Shown here: positions 45,651-54,802 of the stretch, one piece after another
Layout: every line of letters starts with the position of its first letter
Position numbering within the stretch: the first letter of the stretch is position 1
Notes under the pieces: model-generated
The model's input: the letters and a program-made list of their open reading frames with translations, nothing else
Databases searched by the model: none
Told to the model about the DNA's origin: nothing
Position numbers and translations under genes: made by a program
From: VYFG01 sp965203365
GTDB lineage: Bacteria; Pseudomonadota; Gammaproteobacteria; Arenicellales; Poriferihabitantaceae
Reading direction: 5' to 3'
DNA length: 64,000 nt
Assembly (NCBI GenBank): GCA_965203365.1
Contig: OZ241878.1
Span: 1,488,001 to 1,552,000, forward strand

Positions 45651-46718
45651 ATGCGTAGATTCAAAACCAAATTTCGAGTCAATGGCTTGAGAGCCGTTAA
45701 GTCTGTCATGGCGATAGTTGGTCTATTACTTACCGCTGCTCCCGCAGTGTTTGCCCAAGGGCAACTCAATGTTTATAACTGGGGCGACTATATCAACCCG
45801 GAAGTTCTAACCAGATTCACCGAAACAACAGGAATTGAAGTCACCCTCGATACCTACGGTACAAACGAGGAAATGTTGGCTAAAATTCAGTCTGGTGCTA
45901 CTGGTTACGACATTGTTTTTCCATCTGTTCATATGCGAGACATCATGCAGAAATTAGATTTGTTGCATGATGCTAAAGTAAACACATTGAAAGGGTTTGA
46001 AAACATTGATCCGGCTAACAAGCGCTCCAAATTGGACCCTGAAAGCTCGTTCTGTCTACCCTATGCTTGGGGTGCAGTCGGTATTTTCTATAACAAGGTC
46101 GAAGCAGGTGAAATTCAAACATGGGACGACTTCTTCGCTCTACCCGACAAGGGCAAGAAAATCACCATGCTAGATGATCTACGAGAAACCATTGGAGTGG
46201 CGCTGATAAAAAATGGTCATTCAGTCAACACCACTGACAATGCCGCCCTCAAGCAGGCCGAAGCATGGTTGCTGGAACGCAAAGACAAAATATCGTCCTT
46301 CACGTATGACATTGTTTCCCTAGTTCAGGCAGGAGATATTGCGGCCGCCCACTGGTATGTGGGAGCGACACTTTACACACTGGAAGAGCCAGACAAACTG
46401 GGATTCGTAATACCTGCGGAAGGTGCAACCATGTATCAGGAAGATATCTGTGTTCTTAAGGATGCTCCGAACAAGGACAGTGCCATCCGATTTCTCGAGT
46501 TCTACATGCAACCCGAAATTGCGGCTTTGAATACCATGCAACAAGTCAACGGTACTGCAAATGTGCCCGCAAGGGATATGTTGCCGGTGGAACTCAAGAC
46601 CAACCCGAATACAAACCCGCCAGCAGAGGTTATTGAAAAACTGCAGATATTCGAAGACTTGGGCAATGACCTGCGAAAGTACAATCGAGTCTGGACAAAA
46701 GTTCGTACTGCGCAGTGA
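45651..46718 (+). CDS. PotD/PotF-family ABC transporter substrate-binding protein
   Basis: Periplasmic solute-binding protein of a polyamine-type importer, 355 residues. The signal peptide has a basic start and a hydrophobic core (about 18-35, ending AAPAVFAQG). The mature start LNVYNWGDYINPEVLTRF is the family signature, and its Trp and Asp line the amine pocket in PotD. Other pocket positions differ: the WMD segment of PotD (a Trp and Asp that hold the amine) is EGATMYQEDIC here. The ligand is therefore probably a cationic compound but not necessarily spermidine. A strong GGGGAG ribosome-binding site precedes ATG 45651. First gene of the operon. Confidence 0.9.
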   Translation: MRRFKTKFRVNGLRAVKSVMAIVGLLLTAAPAVFAQGQLNVYNWGDYINPEVLTRFTETTGIEVTLDTYGTNEEMLAKIQSGATGYDIVFPSVHMRDIMQKLDLLHDAKVNTLKGFENIDPANKRSKLDPESSFCLPYAWGAVGIFYNKVEAGEIQTWDDFFALPDKGKKITMLDDLRETIGVALIKNGHSVNTTDNAALKQAEAWLLERKDKISSFTYDIVSLVQAGDIAAAHWYVGATLYTLEEPDKLGFVIPAEGATMYQEDICVLKDAPNKDSAIRFLEFYMQPEIAALNTMQQVNGTANVPARDMLPVELKTNPNTNPPAEVIEKLQIFEDLGNDLRKYNRVWTKVRTAQ

Positions 46719-47824
46719 CCGGTAAGGTTTCGGAACCCATCGCCGAGGTCAAGGAAGCTGTCAAACGATTTCCTGCACCAGAAGGGGGTGAAATCACAGC
46801 TCTTGACAATATTTCGCTTAAAATTCAGCAGGGTCAATTTGTGACCCTGCTGGGACCTTCTGGCTGTGGCAAGACCACACTGCTCAGAGCAATCAGTGGA
46901 TTTGAAGATCTCGATTCAGGAGAAGTGCATATTGGAGGGGAGCTGGTAACTGGTGTACCACCCTATCGACGACCCGTCAACACCGTCTTTCAAAATTACG
47001 CACTTTTCCCACATCTATCTGTTAACCAGAATGTAGGCTATGGACTGGAAGTGGCAGGTGTGCCACGAAACGAGCGCACTCTGAGAGTCGACGAAGCACT
47101 GGAACGTGTGGGACTGTCGGGTTTCGGTCGTCGCAAGCCTGCACAGCTATCCGGAGGTCAGCAACAGCGTGTTGCCTTGGCAAGGGCAATCATCAATCGA
47201 CCAAAACTCCTGTTGCTTGATGAACCGCTTTCAGCACTCGACCGCAACTTGCGACAGTCCATGCAGCTTGAGTTGAAAACTCTGCAACATGAACTCGGTA
47301 TTTGCTTTTTGTTCGTGACACATGATCAGGAAGAAGCGCTGACAATGTCGGATCAAGTGATCGTCCTGAACCAGGGAAAGACAGAACAGGTCGGCCCTCC
47401 CGAAGTCTTGTACCATCAACCCACAACCCGCTTCGTTGCTGAATTCATTGGAGATGGCATACTGCTTTCCGGCAAGATCCAGAACTCGGTTGCAGATCCG
47501 ATGTTGATCACGGATGACGGCCTGATGATACCCGTCAGTGTCGGACCAAAGACGGGAGTCAGTGCAACACTGATCATCCGCCCGGAAGACCTTGACATTT
47601 CACCAAGCAATCCTGATGCTTCGCTGGGCATACTGGATGCCGTTCTCGAACAGGTCATCTTTCGAGGTGCTACGCGGCAATATGTATTCAAGCTGTCCAA
47701 CGGCGCATCAATCTCAGCGACACCGACAGGATCCACCGATGAAGCGTTCAGGCGGATCAGGACAGGTGAGTCAGTCCGTCTCTCCTACCGTCGGAGTACG
47801 CCTCATCTGATCGTCGAATCCTGA
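46715..47824 (+). CDS. PotA-family ABC transporter ATP-binding protein
   Basis: ATPase of the importer, 369 residues. It has Walker A LLGPSGCGKTTLLRAI, signature AQLSGGQQQRVALARAI, Walker B LLLLDEPLSALD and a switch HDQEEALTMSDQ. A C-terminal regulatory TOBE-type domain (about 280-369) follows, as in PotA. The GTG start at 46715 overlaps the preceding stop (GTGA). It shares an operon with the binding protein and two permeases, so all four act as one transporter. Confidence 0.93.
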   Translation: MTGKVSEPIAEVKEAVKRFPAPEGGEITALDNISLKIQQGQFVTLLGPSGCGKTTLLRAISGFEDLDSGEVHIGGELVTGVPPYRRPVNTVFQNYALFPHLSVNQNVGYGLEVAGVPRNERTLRVDEALERVGLSGFGRRKPAQLSGGQQQRVALARAIINRPKLLLLDEPLSALDRNLRQSMQLELKTLQHELGICFLFVTHDQEEALTMSDQVIVLNQGKTEQVGPPEVLYHQPTTRFVAEFIGDGILLSGKIQNSVADPMLITDDGLMIPVSVGPKTGVSATLIIRPEDLDISPSNPDASLGILDAVLEQVIFRGATRQYVFKLSNGASISATPTGSTDEAFRRIRTGESVRLSYRRSTPHLIVES

Positions 47825-48711
47825 TGCTAGCCAGAAAACGGAACCATCGAAAACTCATGGCCTTGCTATCTCCGGGGACACTGTTCCTCGGTATTTTCTT
47901 CTTGGGGCCTTTGGTGATCATGATCATATTCAGCTTTCTCGAGCCGGGGCTTTACGGGGGAGTCGAGTGGAATTTTTATCACTGGAACTATGGTCGAATT
48001 CTTGGCTGGGCCGATGATGAATGGGAAGAGTTCGACCCTGTATACGTCGAGATATTTCTTCGCTCGGTGCGACTTGCGCTTACCAATGTCGTAGTCACAC
48101 TATTGATCTGCTATCCCGCTGCATTCTGGGTCAGCGTGCTTCCTTTGCGGTGGAGAACATTCGTTGTCTTCATCGTTACGCTCCCTTTCTTTGTCAGTCT
48201 CATAGTACGTCTTTTTTGTTGGGTGCTGATTCTGCGTCCAAGTGGTTTTCTGAACACTACACTGCTCGGTATAGGTATCATAACTGAACCCATCGACATC
48301 ATTTATACAGAAACCGCTGTACTGATTGGGATGGCATATATCCTGCTTCCATTCATGTTTCTCCCCTTGTATGCTAGCATCGAAAAACTGGACTACTCGC
48401 TCATGGAGGCATCGTCTGACCTGGGTGCCAACCCGTTACAGACCTTTATCCGAATCATACTACCGGGCACGCTTCCAGGAATTGCCGCCGGATCAGTGCT
48501 GGTATTCATTCCGAGTCTAGGAAACTTCATAGTTCCGGATCTACTCGGAGGAGCAAAAGTGATGATGATCGGAAATCTGATCGAACAGCAGTTTCTGTCA
48601 GCAAGGAACTGGCCATTCGGATCCGCTCTTTCTGTAATGATCATGCTGACTATGCTTGTACTGATCATCATCTATCTGAGGCGAATCGGCCGCTCGGAAA
48701 TCATCAGATGA
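47824..48711 (+). CDS. PotB-family ABC transporter permease
   Basis: First inner-membrane permease of the importer, 295 residues with about six hydrophobic segments (for example 23-44, 95-120, 130-155). The EAA motif that docks the ATPase is EASSDLGANPLQTFIRIILP near residue 205. The start overlaps the ATPase stop by 1 base (TGATG). Confidence 0.93.
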   Translation: MLARKRNHRKLMALLSPGTLFLGIFFLGPLVIMIIFSFLEPGLYGGVEWNFYHWNYGRILGWADDEWEEFDPVYVEIFLRSVRLALTNVVVTLLICYPAAFWVSVLPLRWRTFVVFIVTLPFFVSLIVRLFCWVLILRPSGFLNTTLLGIGIITEPIDIIYTETAVLIGMAYILLPFMFLPLYASIEKLDYSLMEASSDLGANPLQTFIRIILPGTLPGIAAGSVLVFIPSLGNFIVPDLLGGAKVMMIGNLIEQQFLSARNWPFGSALSVMIMLTMLVLIIIYLRRIGRSEIIR

Positions 48712-49529
48712 AGATTTCATGGTTAAAGCACTTGTTGAGTCTGCATGGTCTGCTTTTTCTATTCTTTGTTTATGCGCCTATCTTGATTGTCGTGGTCTAT
48801 TCTTTCAACAGTCATCCGGTCAACATGATGGTGTGGAAGGACTTCACGTTCGACTGGTATCTGTCCATTTTCGGCAATCCGACGAAACTCACTGAACAGA
48901 CATTGTATGTGGAATCGACTGATCAACTGCTTGCCGCAGTTAAGAACAGCCTTCTGGTTGCCACTACTACGACCATATTCTCGACCTTGGTAGGTACTGC
49001 TACTGCACTGGCCATTTATCAACATCATTTCCGATTGAAGTCTTTCTATCAAGGTCTACTCTATATGCCGATGGTCATGCCCGACATTGTACTTGGAATC
49101 GCATTGCTGGTTTTTTTTGTGAATTTCAGCATCAAGCTCGGACTCGTGTCGATCATCATCGGACACTGTACATTTCTCATATCCTATGTTTTCGTAGTTG
49201 TCAGCGCCCGATTAGCAGGCATGGACGATACCTTGGAGCAGGCTTCTGCGGATCTGGGGGCCAACCCATGGGTCACGTTCAGACGGATCACCTTGCCGCG
49301 GATTCTACCCGGCATAGTTGGAGGGGCATTACTCGCCTTCATCATTTCCATGGATGACCTGGTAATCACCTATTTCATAGCAGGCGTCGATTCGACGACG
49401 CTCCCAGTTTTCATCTATGGCATGCTGCGCCGTGGAGTCAAACCCGAAATCAATGCAATCGCTACACTGATGCTGGTTTTTTCCTTCTTAATTGCCTCGC
49501 TCGGTCTTTACTTTCGAAAACGCACCTGA
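48708..49529 (+). CDS. PotC-family ABC transporter permease
   Basis: Second permease of the importer, 273 residues with six predicted helices. The EAA-type coupling loop is QASADLGANPWVTFRRITLP near residue 190. The typical N-terminus LLFLFFVYAPILIVVVYSFN matches PotC/YdcV permeases. It overlaps the upstream permease by 4 bases and is followed 6 bases later by the peptidase gene, so all are co-translated. Confidence 0.93.
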   Translation: MKISWLKHLLSLHGLLFLFFVYAPILIVVVYSFNSHPVNMMVWKDFTFDWYLSIFGNPTKLTEQTLYVESTDQLLAAVKNSLLVATTTTIFSTLVGTATALAIYQHHFRLKSFYQGLLYMPMVMPDIVLGIALLVFFVNFSIKLGLVSIIIGHCTFLISYVFVVVSARLAGMDDTLEQASADLGANPWVTFRRITLPRILPGIVGGALLAFIISMDDLVITYFIAGVDSTTLPVFIYGMLRRGVKPEINAIATLMLVFSFLIASLGLYFRKRT

Positions 49530-49535
49530 TTTTAA

Positions 49536-50627
49536 ATGAACAATCAAAAGCCACGCGGGCGTGAACTAGGGCTGCCTTTTCCGGGCACAACCGGGAAATA
49601 CAACGCACTAACCGATGTTCCAGGAGTGGAAATCGGCTCCTATACAAAGATCATGGGAGAGGGAGCCTTGGTACAGGGACAAGGTCCTGTCCGAAGCGGT
49701 GTTACTGCGATCCTGCCATTGGGACGCAATCCGGAACCGGAACCCGTCTGGGCGGGGATGTTTTCCCTCAACGGAAATGGAGAGATGACCGGGACCCACT
49801 GGGTAAGAGATGGCGGCTATCTGGTCGGCCCGATTTGTATTACCAATACCCATAGTGTCGGCATGGTGCACCATGCTGCAGTTAGGTGGATGATCCAGAA
49901 TTATGCGGATACATGGAAATCCGAGCATTTCTGGGCAATGCCTGTCGTGGCTGAAACCTATGATGGAATTCTGAATGATATCAACGGTCAACACATCACC
50001 GAACAGGATGCACTACTTGCTTTGAACTCAGCCACTTCGGGACCAATGGCGGAAGGGAATGTCGGAGGCGGAACAGGAATGATCTGCTACGAGTTCAAAG
50101 GGGGCACCGGGACATCATCCAGGTTGATTCAGATCGAAGAAAAGACATATGTACTCGGTACACTGGTCCAAGCGAACCACGGTTTAAGGCCATGGTTTAC
50201 CGTACTTGGGCATCATGTTGGCAAGGCGATGCCTGAGGATCGGCTAATGAGCCGGGAACAAGGTTCGATTATTGTCATCCTTGGGACCAATCTTCCAATG
50301 GCTCCTCATCAGTTACATCGCCTAGCCAAACGCGCCGCAATCGGGATTGGCCGAGGTGGCACACCCGGAGGTAACAACTCGGGAGATCTCTTTCTTGCCT
50401 TCAGCACAGCTAATCGAGGACCCGTTCCGCAATTGGCGGGATCAATGTTAAGGATGAAAATCATCAATGATGAAGTGTTCGACCCGATATATATGGCTGT
50501 GACCGAAGTGGTCGAAGAAGCCATCATCAATGCAATGTTGGCAGCAGATGACATGTCGACACTTCGCCCTCCTGGCCTGATTTGTCGCGCAATTGATTCG
50601 AACCGGCTGTTACAATTTTTCATATAG
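49536..50627 (+). CDS. P1/S58-family aminopeptidase, DmpA/BapA-like
   Basis: An N-terminal-nucleophile hydrolase of the DmpA family (D-aminopeptidase/esterase, beta-aminopeptidase), 363 residues. Family enzymes are made as one chain that self-cleaves before a Ser which becomes the nucleophile. Here that is Gly243-Ser244 in REQGSIIVILGTNLPMAPHQ. GNVGGGTGMICYEFKGGTGT and IGRGGTPGGNNSGD are also conserved. These enzymes release N-terminal D-, beta- or unusual amino acids and some amides. The gene starts 6 bases after the permease. In this operon it probably acts on the imported compound or its degradation product; the substrate cannot be read from sequence. Confidence 0.88.
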   Translation: MNNQKPRGRELGLPFPGTTGKYNALTDVPGVEIGSYTKIMGEGALVQGQGPVRSGVTAILPLGRNPEPEPVWAGMFSLNGNGEMTGTHWVRDGGYLVGPICITNTHSVGMVHHAAVRWMIQNYADTWKSEHFWAMPVVAETYDGILNDINGQHITEQDALLALNSATSGPMAEGNVGGGTGMICYEFKGGTGTSSRLIQIEEKTYVLGTLVQANHGLRPWFTVLGHHVGKAMPEDRLMSREQGSIIVILGTNLPMAPHQLHRLAKRAAIGIGRGGTPGGNNSGDLFLAFSTANRGPVPQLAGSMLRMKIINDEVFDPIYMAVTEVVEEAIINAMLAADDMSTLRPPGLICRAIDSNRLLQFFI

Positions 50628-50637
50628 CGCAATATTC

Positions 50638-52023
50638 ATGAACCCTGAAAAATTCAGTATTTCCGAATCATGGGAGGTGCGCGACCTCATGTCAGTCTTG
50701 CATGGTTTTACCCACCTTGGAACTCTCGCAGAAAAAGGACCCGTTGTCATATCCCACGGTCAAGGAATCTACGTAATTGATACATACGGTAATCGTTATC
50801 TTGAAGGTAATTCTGGACTTTGGAATATGGTATTGGGGTTTGACAACCAGGACCTGATTGATGCCGCATGTAAGCAATACCAGAAATTTCCGACCTATCA
50901 CACATTCTTTGGACGCGTAAGCGAACCAGCTGTTGAGTTGTCCGAACAGTTGCTTAAAATCGCACCAGTACCGATGAACAGAGTGTTTTTCACAAACTCA
51001 GGGTCGGAAGCAAACGATACCATCGTGAAAATGCTATGGATGATCAACCGAAGTCTCGGCAAACCTCATCGTCGAAAGATCATTTCTAGAAAAAATGCAT
51101 ATCATGGGGTCACGGGTATTACTACTAGCATGACGGGAAAAGACTATTCTCGCGCCTTCGGATTGCCGCTTGATGGCTTTCTCTTTGCCGACTGTCCGCA
51201 TCATTGGCGATATGCAAATCAAGGTGAGAGTGAACTCCAATATTCTGCACGATGTGCCGATAATCTCGAGACCCTGATTAAAGCAGAAGATCCTGACACT
51301 ATTGCAGGCTTTTTCGCCGAACCAGTCATGGGGGCGGGTGGCGTGATTCTTCCACCAGAAGGGTACTTCGAAGCCATACAATCAGTACTGAAGAAAAATG
51401 ATATACCCATCATCGCGGATGAAGTGATCTGTGGCTTCGGACGCACCGGAAAAATCTGGGGTTCCCAGGCATATGGTATTAAGCCCGACATCTTGGTCAC
51501 TTCAAAATGTATTACCGCCGGATACTTTCCAATGGGAGCAATTCTGTTGTCAGAATCTATGGTTCAAAAGTTGAATCAAGCAGCTGAAGAATATGAAGAA
51601 CTCCCACACGGCTTCACAACTGCAGGTCATCCAGTGGGTTGTTCGATTGCACTGAAAGCAATCGACATCATTTTAAATCAAGGCATATTCGATAATATCC
51701 TCTCTGTATCACCTTACTTTCAGGAACAGCTTCTTGATTTTGAATCACATCCAAATATCGGCGAGGTTCGCGGTGTCGGGTTGATGGGCGCCTTGGAACT
51801 GGTCGGCGACAAGGAGAAAAAAACACCCTTCCCGCCTGAACAAATGGTTGCTGAAAAGATTGCAATCGTTGCACTGGAAAATGGACTGATCTGCCGACCG
51901 ATCGGTCAAGCGATTATCGTAGCTCCACCATTTGTAATCTCTCGAGATCAGATTGATGAACTATTTAGCAAACTCAAAAAGACCATCGAACAAGTAGTTA
52001 GAGACTCGAAACCTACCTCTTAA
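50638..52023 (+). CDS. Class III omega-aminotransferase
   Basis: PLP-dependent aminotransferase of 461 residues, of the type acting on terminal amines (putrescine, beta-alanine, taurine, various omega-amino acids). The PLP lysine is K290 (VTSKCITAGYFPMGA), the PLP-binding Asp is in IIADEVICGFGRTGK, and the phosphate-binding TNSGSEANDT is at 119-128. Relatives include SpuC-like putrescine-pyruvate aminotransferases, but the exact substrate is unknown. ATG 50638 follows the peptidase stop by 10 bases. An in-frame start at 50593 would overlap the peptidase. It presumably transaminates the amine released by the operon's hydrolases. Confidence 0.9.
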   Translation: MNPEKFSISESWEVRDLMSVLHGFTHLGTLAEKGPVVISHGQGIYVIDTYGNRYLEGNSGLWNMVLGFDNQDLIDAACKQYQKFPTYHTFFGRVSEPAVELSEQLLKIAPVPMNRVFFTNSGSEANDTIVKMLWMINRSLGKPHRRKIISRKNAYHGVTGITTSMTGKDYSRAFGLPLDGFLFADCPHHWRYANQGESELQYSARCADNLETLIKAEDPDTIAGFFAEPVMGAGGVILPPEGYFEAIQSVLKKNDIPIIADEVICGFGRTGKIWGSQAYGIKPDILVTSKCITAGYFPMGAILLSESMVQKLNQAAEEYEELPHGFTTAGHPVGCSIALKAIDIILNQGIFDNILSVSPYFQEQLLDFESHPNIGEVRGVGLMGALELVGDKEKKTPFPPEQMVAEKIAIVALENGLICRPIGQAIIVAPPFVISRDQIDELFSKLKKTIEQVVRDSKPTS

Positions 52024-52251
52024 CGGAAGTGGTGGATCCAAACTGATCAATTAAAAATGTCGTGTTCCATTAGGATTTCCAATTTTAAATTTACATCTAT
52101 TAGAAAATTTCAAATCTTGGATTTTATGTCAGTATGGAAACCCGAATAAAGACATAGGCAGCTGAAGCAATATGCCAGAACGTTATATCCATATCTTACA
52201 CCAATAGATAAAGCATTCTGTATCACAAGCACTCCATGACTGTTAGTTTCA
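52024..52251. other. AT-rich spacer before the amidase genes
   Basis: 228 bases between the aminotransferase and the DMFase-like pair. It is the largest gap in the plus-strand set. It is AT-rich and may contain a separate promoter. No hairpin with a T-tract, repeat or ORF was seen. Confidence 0.4.
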
Positions 52252-52566
52252 ATGTCTAGATATTGCCTCACCAAGGACGATCTCAAGTATGCTGCAGAAT
52301 TTCGTGCAGATCCACTCGGCTTGCCCAGTCCAGGTCTACAGCGAGTTCTGAATCTTCTGCGAGGTGGCCCCAAATCTGGAAAATATGTTCTGATTGTGAA
52401 AGAGCCTTTCCAGTGTTGGACGCTTGGACGCCTGCCAGAAGCCCGTGGTCAACTAGTTCAAGCGATTGAGGGAGTGGAGTTTACGGACTTGGCTGAAGCG
52501 GAATGGGCAGTCTTCAAACTTCGATGGAAAGAACGAACGGGACAGACACTGACGGATGAACTGTGA
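52252..52566 (+). CDS. N,N-dimethylformamidase-like alpha (small) subunit
   Basis: A 104-residue protein matching the small subunit of bacterial N,N-dimethylformamidase (DmfA1). The shared core is DPLGLPSPGLQRVLNLLR, then GKYVLIVKEP, WTLGRLP and AEAEWAVFKLRWKERTG. Known DmfA1 is about 130 residues, so this one lacks some N-terminal residues, yet the core is complete. The next gene encodes the large subunit 1 base after this stop, which strongly supports the pair. The small subunit is needed for assembly of the active enzyme in known DMFases. Confidence 0.8.
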   Translation: MSRYCLTKDDLKYAAEFRADPLGLPSPGLQRVLNLLRGGPKSGKYVLIVKEPFQCWTLGRLPEARGQLVQAIEGVEFTDLAEAEWAVFKLRWKERTGQTLTDEL

Positions 52567-52567
52567 T

Positions 52568-54802
52568 ATGCCAAAAATCCTCGGATATGCTGATCGTATC
52601 AGTGCCGCCCCAGGTGAAACTATCAGGGTAATGGTCAGTTGTAATGGATTGATCCAATACAATGCAAGACTTGTTCGTGTGATTCAAGGTGATGTTAATC
52701 CTTCTGGACCGGGATATCAAGAAGAACTCGTTCCCATGGATCTTGGTGGCCCTTTCAACGGCCGTTATCAATCAATCAACATCGGTTCTTATGCTGTAGT
52801 TCAAGGTGCACCTCCATTCAACACAGAAACTTCATTGGGAATGCGAGCAATCATCTGGCCTACTACACCAGGTGATGAACCTCAAACTATACTGAGTCAA
52901 GTCGATCATGAATCTGGATGCGGTTTCAAGTTTTTTATCGACATAAACAGCGCCATATCAATCGAGATCAAATCGAAAGGAAGATGGGTTTCGAAGGTAT
53001 CAACCGGAGTCCCAATCATTCCACAAAGATGGTATCTAGTAACTGGCAGTTACGATATAGAGAATAGTCTTCTCACTGTTTCACAAAGGCCACTTCAGCC
53101 TTGTTTAGGAATGAAAGAGGTTTTCAATGTATCTCATATCGATCTCACAAACATGATCCATTCTGTTGCCGATGTACCGATCATGATCGCTGCTGCTTCG
53201 TCAATAGACAAACCATCTGTCGAACATTTTAATGGGCGCATCGAAGAACCATGTTTATTTTCTCATCCTATTTCTGTAGAAAAAATAGAGAATTCTGTGG
53301 ATACGAATTGCGATGATTTAATCGCTGCCTGGGACTTCTCCGTCGGAATATCCACAGACAAGATTATCGACATTTCAGGAAATGAATTTCACGGTACTCT
53401 AGTCAATCTGCCAACACGTGGAGTATGCGGTCATTTATGGAATGGAGAAGAGCATTGCTGGAAGAATAAGCCAAAACACTACGCAGCAATTCATTTTCAT
53501 AATGACGACCTATATGACTGTTCCTGGGAAACAGATTTTAAAATCAGGCTACCAGGCAAATTTTCTAGCGGTGTTTACGCGATTCACTTGTACAGTGGAA
53601 ACGAAGAATACTACATTCCCATTATAGTTCGTCCTCCGCGAGGTACAACTACTTCATCAGTAGTATTGCTTTTACCAACAGCAAGTTATATCGCATATGC
53701 GAACAACCGTATCGGAATTGATATACCAGAGACAGAAATAGTTTGTGGTCGACTTATTCAACTGAATTCGTATGACCTCTATATGCAATCGCATCCTGAA
53801 ATCGGCCTGTCATTTTATGATTTACATAATGATGGTAGTGGTGTGTTCTATTCATCTCGCCTCAGACCGATTGTCAACATGCAGCCCAAGCATATCGGTC
53901 ATCTTGGGGGAGTAGGTTCAAATCTATGGCAGTTCAATGCTGACACCCATATTCTCGGTTGGCTTGAGAAATTGGGCAATCCATTTGATGTGATTACAGA
54001 CGAAGATCTTGAAGCAGAAGGTTTAACAATTCTTGCAAACTACAGCACAGTGATTACAGGGACACATCCAGAATACTATTCTATCAAGATGCTAGATAGT
54101 CTTCAGTCATTTGTGAATGGCGGAGGTCGTCTTATGTACCTAGGTGGCAATGGATTCTATTGGCGTATATCCTACCACCCAACTCTTCCTGGTGTAATTG
54201 AATGTCGCAAGTCAGAAGATGGTATACGCGCTTTTGCACCCCTTCCCGGGGAGTACTATAGCAGTTTTATAGGTGAATATACAGGGTTATGGAGACGAAA
54301 TGGTCGCCCACCAAACGAACTCGTAGGAATCGGCATGGTTTCACAAGGATTCGACCATTCGTCTCCCTATGTGCTGACAGAGTCGAGTTGCAACCCTCGT
54401 GTATCTTTTGTTTTCAAAGGTGTCAAAGGTCCCGTAATCGGTGATTATGGTCTATCGGGGGGCGGAGCGGCTGGCCTTGAGCTCGACGCAACCAACCATG
54501 CACTTGGCACGCCCCCTCATGTACTTGTACTAGCCACATCAAACCAACATACCGATATGTACCTGATGACACCTGAAGACATGGATGATCCCGCTCCAGG
54601 GCTTGGTGGTTCCGAAGCAGAAATTATCCGAGCAGAGATGGTGTTTTTTGAAACTGCTGGTGGGGGCGCTGTCTTTTCGACCGGTTCCATCGCATGGGCG
54701 GGAAGCCTTTCCCACAACAATTACGATAACGATGTGGCCACCATTTCAACCAATGTTCTGATGCGCTTTCTTGACGCAACTCCTTTTCCTGATGCGCCAT
54801 AG
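52568..54802 (+). CDS. N,N-dimethylformamidase-like beta (large) subunit
   Basis: Large catalytic subunit of a DMFase-type amidohydrolase. The family hydrolyses DMF to dimethylamine and formate using one iron held by Tyr, His and Glu. The 744-residue product starts with a sandwich domain (GYADRISAAPGETIRVMVS). A LamG-like jelly-roll follows (about 80-280 with AAWDFSVGISTDKIIDISGN), then a C-terminal catalytic domain (about 305-744). Numbered from the upstream ATG at 52556, the likely iron ligands are Tyr421 (LSFYDLHNDGSG), His504 and Glu506 (TGTHPEYYS), matching as I recall Tyr440, His519 and Glu521 of Paracoccus DmfA2. ATG 52568, 1 base after the small-subunit stop, is preferred over 52556. 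Its actual substrate may differ from DMF. Confidence 0.87.
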   Translation: MPKILGYADRISAAPGETIRVMVSCNGLIQYNARLVRVIQGDVNPSGPGYQEELVPMDLGGPFNGRYQSINIGSYAVVQGAPPFNTETSLGMRAIIWPTTPGDEPQTILSQVDHESGCGFKFFIDINSAISIEIKSKGRWVSKVSTGVPIIPQRWYLVTGSYDIENSLLTVSQRPLQPCLGMKEVFNVSHIDLTNMIHSVADVPIMIAAASSIDKPSVEHFNGRIEEPCLFSHPISVEKIENSVDTNCDDLIAAWDFSVGISTDKIIDISGNEFHGTLVNLPTRGVCGHLWNGEEHCWKNKPKHYAAIHFHNDDLYDCSWETDFKIRLPGKFSSGVYAIHLYSGNEEYYIPIIVRPPRGTTTSSVVLLLPTASYIAYANNRIGIDIPETEIVCGRLIQLNSYDLYMQSHPEIGLSFYDLHNDGSGVFYSSRLRPIVNMQPKHIGHLGGVGSNLWQFNADTHILGWLEKLGNPFDVITDEDLEAEGLTILANYSTVITGTHPEYYSIKMLDSLQSFVNGGGRLMYLGGNGFYWRISYHPTLPGVIECRKSEDGIRAFAPLPGEYYSSFIGEYTGLWRRNGRPPNELVGIGMVSQGFDHSSPYVLTESSCNPRVSFVFKGVKGPVIGDYGLSGGGAAGLELDATNHALGTPPHVLVLATSNQHTDMYLMTPEDMDDPAPGLGGSEAEIIRAEMVFFETAGGGAVFSTGSIAWAGSLSHNNYDNDVATISTNVLMRFLDATPFPDAP

